This document shows, one piece after another, positions 1 through 4,583 of a DNA stretch of 5,523 nt (position 1 is the stretch's first letter; each line of letters opens with the position of its first letter). The position numbers and the translations under genes were made by a program. This stretch comes from Hyphomicrobiales bacterium. GTDB taxonomy: Bacteria; Pseudomonadota; Alphaproteobacteria; Rhizobiales; UBA4765. The DNA is taken from positions 1 through 5,523 of the forward strand of contig JAIYEB010000117.1 in NCBI GenBank assembly GCA_027487195.1. Direction: 5' to 3'. The notes under the pieces are model-generated. The model searched no databases, was not told where the DNA came from, and saw only the letters and a program-made list of their open reading frames with translations.

Positions 1-344
1 GCAAAGTAGGAACCGCGCAGCTTTGCGCGAAACGACAGGAACCCGATCACCCAGCCAACAGCGCCACCCGCTGCAATGCCGAGCGGCAGCGCAAGCCATG
101 GGTTGATGCCAAAACGGACCTGAAGGACAGCCATGACATAGGCCCCGGTGCCAAAGAAGGCGGCGTGGCCAAATGAGAACTGCCCCCCATAGCCGCCGAG
201 GATATTCCAGCCCTGGGCTGCAAGCGTCACGATCAGCGCGAAAACCATGAAATTGATGAGCTGGTTTGAAGCGCTCACGAGCGGCAGCGACGCGAGCAGG
301 ACCGCGACCAGCGCAATGATCGCATAGGGCTTCAGGCGCGTCAT
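1..344 (-). CDS. livM: LivM-family branched-chain amino-acid ABC permease (N-terminal part, cut by window edge)
   Basis: This is the second inner-membrane permease subunit of a Liv/HAAT-type ABC importer, which forms the translocation pore with LivH. About 114 residues are visible, beginning MTRLKPYAII. A first hydrophobic helix spans roughly residues 8-25 and a second roughly 28-44. The family hallmark follows at about residues 45-65: GWNILGGYGGQ, then FSFGHAAFFG. A further helix runs roughly 82-104. Family members are usually about 300-350 residues, so roughly two thirds lies beyond position 1. The ATG at 342-344 overlaps the livH stop (ATGA), which implies translational coupling, and a GGGG stretch about 7 bases upstream could serve as ribosome binding site. 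The family assignment is firm. The transported substrate cannot be read from this fragment, and the gene symbol denotes family only. Confidence 0.93.
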   Translation of the reverse strand, partial: MTRLKPYAIIALVAVLLASLPLVSASNQLINFMVFALIVTLAAQGWNILGGYGGQFSFGHAAFFGTGAYVMAVLQVRFGINPWLALPLGIAAGGAVGWVIGFLSFRAKLRGSYF

Positions 345-1213
345 GCCTTCGCCCCGAAAAGGCCCGTTGGCCGGACCAGCAGCACGAGAATGAAGATCAG
401 GAAGATGCCGATCTGACCAAGGCTTTCGCCCATGAACAGCCCCGAGAGACTTTCGACAACGCCGATGAACAGCCCGCCAATCAATGCGCCCGCCACCGAG
501 CCCATGCCGCCCAGAACGACAATGGTGAAGGCAACCAGCACAAAGGCGTTGCCGATCCTGGGATTGACCAGGAACGTTGGCATCAGGAGGCAGGCCGCAA
601 TCGCAAGGCAGGCCGCACCAATGCCGAAGGTGACGGCATAGATGTGGTTCACATCAATTCCAACGAGCGCTGCGCCGGTCTTCTCACGCGCCACAGCCCG
701 GATGGCGCGACCGGTGTCGGTGCGCGCAAGAAACGCCCAGACCAGCGCCGAGGTCACGAGCACAACGCCAACCGCGATCACGCGCGGCGTGGACAGGAAC
801 AGGTTGCCAATCTCGATCACGGAAAAGCCGTAAGGCACATCGATCGAGCGCGTGTCCGATCGAAACCAGGCGAGCAAGCCATTCTCGATGATGATCGACA
901 GGCCAAGCGTCACGAGCAGGATGTTGCTGTCATCCCCGTGGCTTGCAGGCCCGATGATGAAGCGCTGGACCACATAGCCAAGGCCAAAGAAGAGCGGCAC
1001 GAGAATGAAGATGGCGAGATAGGGGTCGATCCGGAACGCCGAATGCAGCACGAACACGGCAAACATCGCCGCCGTCAGCGTTGCACCATGGGCGAAGTTG
1101 ATGATGTGCAGCACGCCGTAGACGAGCGTCAGCCCAAGCGCGATCAAGGCATAGACCGCGCCGGTCATCAGCCCGTTCAGAACGGCTGAGAGGAGGATTT
1201 CCGGCGAAAACAC
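341..1213 (-). CDS. livH: LivH-family branched-chain amino-acid ABC permease
   Basis: Complete 290-residue inner-membrane permease, a normal length for LivH (BPD_transp_2 family). The N-terminal block has the family signature YALIALGLTLVYGVLHIINFAHG at about residues 21-43. Hydrophobic segments lie at roughly 10-33, 45-60, 63-82, 97-116, 142-163, 187-211, 222-250 and 266-281. The cytoplasmic loop RTDTGRAIRAVAREKTGAALVGID (about 164-187) corresponds to the conserved loop that contacts the ATPases, and VVLGGMGSVAGALIGG (about 232-247) is also typical. The start codon is GTG (1211-1213), chosen because the N-terminus aligns with the family; the next Met (residue 16) would cut into the first helix. 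The gene follows the livK-like gene by 14 bases and overlaps livM by 4. A weak ribosome binding site (GAGG) overlaps the upstream stop codon. Substrate is unknown: Liv systems carry branched-chain amino acids but also urea, amides, aromatic acids and other acids. Confidence 0.95.
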   Translation of the reverse strand: MFSPEILLSAVLNGLMTGAVYALIALGLTLVYGVLHIINFAHGATLTAAMFAVFVLHSAFRIDPYLAIFILVPLFFGLGYVVQRFIIGPASHGDDSNILLVTLGLSIIIENGLLAWFRSDTRSIDVPYGFSVIEIGNLFLSTPRVIAVGVVLVTSALVWAFLARTDTGRAIRAVAREKTGAALVGIDVNHIYAVTFGIGAACLAIAACLLMPTFLVNPRIGNAFVLVAFTIVVLGGMGSVAGALIGGLFIGVVESLSGLFMGESLGQIGIFLIFILVLLVRPTGLFGAKA

Positions 1214-1225
1214 CGGGCGGCCCGG
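1213..1225. repeat. GC inverted repeat at the livK-livH junction, touching the livH GTG start
   Basis: CCGGGC-G-GCCCGG reads as a perfect inverted repeat with 6-base arms. As RNA from the minus strand it could fold as a 5-base-pair GC stem with a 3-base loop. It occupies nearly the whole gap between the livK-like stop (1228-1230) and the livH start, and its last base is the G of the GTG codon. It lies between the weak GAGG and the start, so it could either shorten the effective spacing or hinder initiation on livH. This is seen directly; any effect is inference. Confidence 0.4.
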
Positions 1226-1227
1226 CC

Positions 1228-2439
1228 TCAGGTCGCCGGGAACACCGGACGCGCGTCGGCAAAGGCATCAGGGAAGATGACCTTGATGTCGCCACCCTGA
1301 ACCTGCGTGTTGACCGGGGCAGCGCCCTGGTTCTGGCCGTTCACAAACCGCGTCGGGCCATAGGGCATGATGTGATCAGAGAAGGTCGAGCTCTCAAGCG
1401 CCGTAATGATGCGAGCACGGTCAGCCGAGCCGGCGCGCTCAATGGCATCGACGAGCAGCATGACGGAGGAATAGTTCATCGGCGTATTGTACATCCAGAA
1501 CCGGCCGCCCTGTTCAGCCAGGCGACGGACTTCGGCGGTCTTGGGCTTGCGCGGATCCGGCCAGTGATTGCAATCCATCACGAGGTTCGCAGCCTCACCA
1601 AACTCGCGCACGAAGCGGAAGTTCGACGCGGCTCCGTTCAGGACGGCGTAGATACCTTTCGGGCGAATGCGCTGCTGCTGCATGGTGCGGGCCAGAAGCA
1701 CAAACTCGGAATAGTAGCTGGAGGGAATGACCAGATCCGGGTTAAGCGCGCGAATGCGCAGCGCGACGTTCGACATGTCGCGGGCGGGCGTCGGGTGCGG
1801 GATCGTCTCGAGAATTTCAAAGCCGCGCTGGGGCAATTGCGCCTGCATCAGGCGGGCAAGACCCGCGCCAAAGAAGCCATCTTCGTGGACGAGAACAACC
1901 GTTCGGGCCGGGCGACCGGCAGCTTCATTGAGCCGCTGAAGATTATCGAGCGCCTGGGCCGTGACAACACCAAAGCCGGGACCAAACCGGAACGTGTTCT
2001 TCAGCCCGCGGCCGACGATCTGATCGTTGACGCCGACGTCGACAATGAAGGGCAGATCATAACGGGACGCTGCCTGCGATGCTGCCAGCACGATGGGCGA
2101 GGCAAACCCGCCGACCACTGCCGCAACGCCTTCGCTGTGCATGCGTTCGACTTCCTGCGTGCCGCCTTCCGGGCTGGAGCGCGCGTCGCCAAATACCATC
2201 TGGATCCGCGCCCCGCCCATGGAGCGAATGCCGCCCCGGGCGTTCACCTCATTGATCGCAATCTCGGCACCGAGGCGACCATACTCACCGTCCTGGGCCA
2301 GAGCGCCGGTCACAGGCTGGAGAATGCCAATGCGAATCGGAGCAGGCTGGGCGCCGGCAACGAGCGGCGCGCCAATCGCCGCAACGCTTGCACCGAAAGC
2401 TGTTGTCTTCAAAAGATCACGACGGCTAAGACGGCTCAT
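1228..2439 (-). CDS. livK: Tat-exported periplasmic substrate-binding protein of the Liv-type ABC importer
   Basis: Periplasmic ligand-binding subunit (Peripla_BP_6 / LivK-like, type I fold) that would deliver its ligand to the LivH/LivM pore. The chosen start (2437-2439) gives 403 residues. It has a good ribosome binding site, GGAG 6 bases upstream, and begins MSRLSRRDLLK, a twin-arginine signal (SRRxLLK) followed by a hydrophobic stretch and a likely cleavage after AGA at about residue 30. The mature domain opens with IRIGILQPVTGALAQDG, the standard first strand and binding loop of this family. It also contains EIAINEVNARGG, AVVGGFASPIVLAASQAA, the hinge-region VVLVHEDGFFGAGLA, and NPDLVIPSSYYSEFVLLARTM. 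An upstream in-frame ATG at 2550 would add 37 residues without signal character and is rejected. It is the first gene of the livK-livH-livM unit. Ligand specificity cannot be assigned: the mature protein lacks an obvious textbook LivJ/LivK likeness beyond the fold. The divergent hydro-lyase genes hint at a hydroxy- or dicarboxylic acid, by inference only. Confidence 0.93.
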   Translation of the reverse strand: MSRLSRRDLLKTTAFGASVAAIGAPLVAGAQPAPIRIGILQPVTGALAQDGEYGRLGAEIAINEVNARGGIRSMGGARIQMVFGDARSSPEGGTQEVERMHSEGVAAVVGGFASPIVLAASQAASRYDLPFIVDVGVNDQIVGRGLKNTFRFGPGFGVVTAQALDNLQRLNEAAGRPARTVVLVHEDGFFGAGLARLMQAQLPQRGFEILETIPHPTPARDMSNVALRIRALNPDLVIPSSYYSEFVLLARTMQQQRIRPKGIYAVLNGAASNFRFVREFGEAANLVMDCNHWPDPRKPKTAEVRRLAEQGGRFWMYNTPMNYSSVMLLVDAIERAGSADRARIITALESSTFSDHIMPYGPTRFVNGQNQGAAPVNTQVQGGDIKVIFPDAFADARPVFPAT

Positions 2440-2445
2440 GGCAGA

Positions 2446-2449
2446 CTCC
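2446..2449 (-). promoter_or_regulatory. Ribosome binding site deciding the livK-like start
   Basis: On the minus strand GGAG lies 6 bases before the ATG at 2437-2439. It supports the start at the twin-arginine signal peptide over the upstream in-frame ATG at 2550. Confidence 0.75.
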
Positions 2450-2470
2450 GGTGCTGGGAAACTTGCCAAT

Positions 2471-2499
2471 ATGTGTTGCACAGTGCGAACGGGATGCAA
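2471..2499 (-). promoter_or_regulatory. Weak candidate promoter for the liv unit
   Basis: On the minus strand CTTGCAT (-35 hexamer TTGCAT, 2494-2499) is followed after 17 bases by ACACAT (2471-2476). Transcription would start about 25 bases upstream of the livK-like ATG, leaving room for its ribosome binding site. Each hexamer matches the sigma-70 consensus at only about 3 of 6 positions, although the CTTG core is common in alphaproteobacterial -35 elements. The spacing is good but the boxes are poor. Confidence 0.25.
2476..2488. promoter_or_regulatory. Possible LysR-type operator (T-N11-A with GCAC-A-GTGC dyad)
   Basis: The sequence TTGCACAGTGCGA contains a perfect 4+1+4 dyad GCAC-A-GTGC (2478-2486) flanked by T at 2476 and A at 2488. 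This gives the T-N11-A spacing typical of LysR-family binding boxes. It overlaps the end of the candidate -10 box and the spacer of the liv promoter, where a regulator could control both divergent units. No regulator gene is in the window. Short dyads occur by chance, so this is only a candidate. Confidence 0.3.
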
Positions 2500-2501
2500 G
2501 T

Positions 2502-2518
2502 GCCTTGTTGGATAAGGC
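2502..2518. repeat. Small hairpin-forming inverted repeat in the leuC upstream region
   Basis: GCCTT-GTTGGAT-AAGGC forms a 5-base-pair stem with a 7-base loop. If transcription of leuC starts upstream of it, it lies in the 5' leader about 62 bases before the ATG. It has no following T run, so it is not a simple terminator. A protein-binding site or chance repeat is equally possible. Confidence 0.3.
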
Positions 2519-2580
2519 GGCGTATCAACTTGGCTAACGACCGCGTGCATCTGAAGGAAAATCGCTTTATCCCATTACAC

Positions 2581-3981
2581 ATGCCAGCGCCCCGCACGCT
2601 CTTCGACAAGGTCTGGGATGACCACACGATCGCAACCCGCCCGTCCGGCGATGCGTTGCTTTGGATCGATCGACACTTTGTGCATGAAGGCTCGCACCAC
2701 GCGTTCCGCCAGGTCGCTGGCAAGGGTCTCAGTGTAGCAGAGCCGGGCCTCACCTTCGGCGTTGCCGACCATTATGTCCCGACACGTGGACGCCATGAGC
2801 CCATTGCCGATCCGGCCATTGCCCAGATGGTCGCCGACCTCAGCGCCAACACGAGCCGGCATGGCATCGAGCTGTTCGGCATCTCTGACCCACGCCAGGG
2901 GATCGTCCATGTGGTCGGGCCAGAACAAGGCCTAACGCTGCCTGGACTGACAGTCGTGTGCGGCGACAGCCACACCTCGACCCATGGCGCGTTCGGCGCC
3001 ATTGGTTTTGGCATTGGTGCCTCTGAAGTGGCGCATGTCCTGATGACCCAGACGCTGTGGCAGCGAAAGCCCAAGCGCTTGCGCATTTCCATCGACGGGA
3101 AGCCCCTGCCCGGCGTTGGCGCCAAGGACTTCATTCTCGCCATCATCGCGCATATCGGCGCTGACGGAGCGCGCGGTCATGCCATCGAGTATGCAGGCTC
3201 GGCTGTGCGCGCGCTTTCCATGGCCGGGCGCATGACCATGTGCAACATGTCGATCGAGGCCGGTGCACGCTGCGGGATGGTCGCACCGGACGAGACGACG
3301 TTTGCCTATCTCAAGGACCGCGCATTTGCACCAAAGGGTGCGCGTTGGGATCAGGCGCTGGAGGCGTGGTCCGCACTGAGCGGGGATGCGGGCGCGGAGT
3401 TTGATCGCGAGATCAGGCTCGATGCTGCAGAGATTGCGCCCATCGTGACATGGGGCATCACGCCGGAAGACGCGTTGCCCATTACCGCAACCCTGCCCGA
3501 TCCCGTGCACGCCAAGGACCCGTCGCGCGCCGCTGCCATCCAGACTGCGCTCGATTATATGGGCCTGACAGCCGGTATGAAGCTCAGTGATACGCCGATT
3601 GATCGCGTCTTCATTGGCTCCTGCACCAACGCCCGCATCGAGGATTTGCGGGCAGCCGCTGGCGTCCTTGCCGGCAAGACCGCGCGTGTTCCGGGCCTTG
3701 TTTCGCCAGGCTCGACAGCAGTCAAGGTTCAGGCCGAGGCTGAGGGTCTCGATCGCATTTTCATCGCGGCCGGCCTTGAATGGGTGGATGCGGGATGCTC
3801 GATGTGCGTTGGCATGAACGGCGATCTCGCACGCCCCGGCGAACGGGTGGCGTCATCGACAAACCGCAATTTCCGTGGCCGGCAGGGACCGGGAGTGCGC
3901 ACGCACCTGATGTCGCCGATCATGGTGGCAGCTGCGGCCGTGAGCGGGCGTCTCACGGATGTCCGGGAGATGTTGCCATGA
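2581..3981 (+). CDS. leuC: 3-isopropylmalate dehydratase-type hydro-lyase, large subunit (LeuC2-like paralogue)
   Basis: Large, iron-sulfur-carrying subunit of a LeuCD-type hydro-lyase of the aconitase superfamily; the archetype isomerises 2- to 3-isopropylmalate in leucine synthesis. It has 466 residues, the usual length. Recognisable blocks are TLFDKVWDDH (6-15), DRHFVHEGSHHAF (30-42), VVCGDSHTSTHGAFGAIGFGIG (125-146), EYAG and MCNMSIEAGAR (203-230), VFIGSCTNARIEDL (343-356) and GCSMCVGMNGD (405-415). The three 4Fe-4S ligands are present: C348, C406 and C409. The ATG at 2581 is chosen because MPAPRTLFDKVWDDH matches the family N-terminus; the upstream open frame is antisense to livK. No ribosome binding site sits at the proper distance (AAGGAAA is about 21 bases away), so the transcript may be leaderless. 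Oddities are HEGSHHAF where leucine-pathway enzymes usually have HEVTSPQAF, and WVDAGCSMC where WRxPGCSMC is common. It overlaps leuD by 4 bases. The fold and chemistry are certain; isopropylmalate as substrate is not. Confidence 0.93.
   Translation: MPAPRTLFDKVWDDHTIATRPSGDALLWIDRHFVHEGSHHAFRQVAGKGLSVAEPGLTFGVADHYVPTRGRHEPIADPAIAQMVADLSANTSRHGIELFGISDPRQGIVHVVGPEQGLTLPGLTVVCGDSHTSTHGAFGAIGFGIGASEVAHVLMTQTLWQRKPKRLRISIDGKPLPGVGAKDFILAIIAHIGADGARGHAIEYAGSAVRALSMAGRMTMCNMSIEAGARCGMVAPDETTFAYLKDRAFAPKGARWDQALEAWSALSGDAGAEFDREIRLDAAEIAPIVTWGITPEDALPITATLPDPVHAKDPSRAAAIQTALDYMGLTAGMKLSDTPIDRVFIGSCTNARIEDLRAAAGVLAGKTARVPGLVSPGSTAVKVQAEAEGLDRIFIAAGLEWVDAGCSMCVGMNGDLARPGERVASSTNRNFRGRQGPGVRTHLMSPIMVAAAAVSGRLTDVREMLP
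3965..3969 (+). promoter_or_regulatory. Ribosome binding site for leuD inside the end of leuC
   Basis: GGGAG lies 8 bases before the leuD ATG at 3978-3980. It supports this start, which overlaps the leuC stop, over the in-frame upstream extension that runs 66 codons into leuC. Confidence 0.7.
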
Positions 3982-4583
3982 CACCGGTCAAGCATGTTTC
4001 AGGCCCCGCGGTTGCGCTGGCGTTGGCCTCGGTCGACACGGACCAGCTCATCCCCGCACGCTTCATGAGCCGCCCTCGTTCGCAGGGGTATGGCCATTTC
4101 CTGCTCCATGATCTGAGACGTAACGGCGACGGCCAACTCAATGCCGATTGGCCGCTGAACCGGATTGAAGATGCAAAAGTGCTGGTTGCACGTCGCAACT
4201 TCGGGTCTGGATCGTCCCGGGAGGCTGCCGTTTATGCGCTTGTCGATGCCGGGTTCGGCGCCGTGATTGCGCCAAGCTTCGGCGACATCTTTCAATCAAA
4301 CTGCGTCAAGAACGGCCTCGTGCCGGTGCGGCTTGAGGATCACGAGGTTGAGACCTTGATCGCGCATCTCCTCGCGGAGGCCGGCGCCATCATCGATGTT
4401 GATCTTGATCAGCAAACGGTGCGCGCCGCAGGACATGTGTTTCGCTTCAGCCTCGACCCGGTCTGGCGCGAGCAATTGATGAATGGCTGGGACGATGTCG
4501 ACGTGACCCGGTCGTTTTCAGCCCAGGTGGAAGCTTTTCGCGCGCGCGATCGCGCACGCCGCCCATGGGCGCGACCGGCCTGA
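3978..4583 (+). CDS. leuD: 3-isopropylmalate dehydratase-type hydro-lyase, small subunit (LeuD2-like paralogue)
   Basis: Small (swivel-domain) subunit that pairs with the preceding LeuC-type protein and provides part of the substrate site. It has 201 residues, normal for bacterial LeuD. Family blocks are VDTDQLIPARFM (19-30), the flexible substrate-recognition loop FMSRPRSQGYG (29-39), NFGSGSSREAA (74-84), VIAPSFGDIFQSNCVKNGLVPVRL (96-119) and the closing VWREQLMNGWDDVD (162-175). Canonical LeuD usually reads NFGCGSSREHAPWAL; here the Cys is Ser77 and the residue after SRE is Ala83 rather than His. The recognition loop also differs from the usual FLKTIKRTG(L/F)G. The catalytic serine and arginine region GSSR (78-81) is intact. 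The start overlaps the leuC stop (ATGA), so the subunits are probably made in coupled fashion. The C-terminal tail is Arg-rich (RARDRARRPWARPA). It is a genuine LeuD-family protein, with substrate uncertain for the same reasons as its partner. Confidence 0.93.
   Translation: MTPVKHVSGPAVALALASVDTDQLIPARFMSRPRSQGYGHFLLHDLRRNGDGQLNADWPLNRIEDAKVLVARRNFGSGSSREAAVYALVDAGFGAVIAPSFGDIFQSNCVKNGLVPVRLEDHEVETLIAHLLAEAGAIIDVDLDQQTVRAAGHVFRFSLDPVWREQLMNGWDDVDVTRSFSAQVEAFRARDRARRPWARPA
4544..4571. repeat. Two adjacent 12-base palindromes at the end of leuD
   Basis: GCGCGATCGCGC (4544-4555) and CGCCCATGGGCG (4560-4571) are perfect palindromes 4 bases apart, just before the abutting convergent stops at 4581-4586. 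They encode part of the Arg-rich LeuD tail. Neither is followed by a T run on either strand, so a classical intrinsic terminator is not supported. They might still slow polymerase or help shape transcript ends where two genes converge without any spacer. Confidence 0.4.

Larger units (their letters stand above)
2471..2515 (+). other. 14-codon cysteine-rich mini-ORF upstream of leuC (possible leader peptide)
   Basis: ATG at 2471 opens a short frame reading MCCTVRTGCKCLVG and ending in TAA at 2513-2515, 65 bases before leuC. Four of its 14 residues are cysteine, in two groups (CC and CKC). The stop lies in the hairpin at 2502-2518. The only purine-rich stretch in front, GGGAA at about 2456-2460, is a weak ribosome binding site. 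It contains a single leucine, so it is not a classical leucine-attenuator leader. The frame is also the tail of a longer open frame running antisense to livK, so chance is a real possibility. Confidence 0.12.
2440..2580. promoter_or_regulatory. Divergent intergenic control region between the liv and leuCD units
   Basis: These 141 bases separate the start codons of the livK-like gene (minus) and leuC (plus) and are the only sizeable non-coding gap. All promoters and operators for both units would be expected here. It holds a ribosome binding site for the minus gene, a short dyad with LysR-type spacing, a small hairpin-forming repeat and a 14-codon ORF, each listed separately. No convincing sigma-70 -35/-10 pair could be found for leuC. 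The sequence is visibly less GC-rich than the flanking genes near 2551-2580. Confidence 0.75.

Noticed and set aside
644..1189. 181-codon plus-strand open frame inside livH
   Set aside because: Its product is highly charged with no recognisable domain. It mirrors the hydrophobic codons of livH, so it is a shadow frame.
2440..2550. N-terminal extension of the livK-like protein from an ATG at 2550
   Set aside because: The extra 37 residues have no signal character, while a good ribosome binding site and a twin-arginine signal start at 2439.
1372..2580. Long open frame upstream of and in frame with leuC, about 400 codons
   Set aside because: It is antisense to the well-supported livK-like gene, has no family resemblance, and LeuC homology begins exactly at the ATG at 2581. 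An open opposite frame is expected in GC-rich genes.
3780..3977. Upstream extension of leuD into leuC
   Set aside because: LeuD homology begins at the ATG at 3978, which has its own GGGAG and the usual ATGA overlap.
4546..4553. GCGATCGC, identical to the cyanobacterial HIP1 octamer
   Set aside because: A single copy in a GC-rich coding region is expected by chance, and the genes do not look cyanobacterial.
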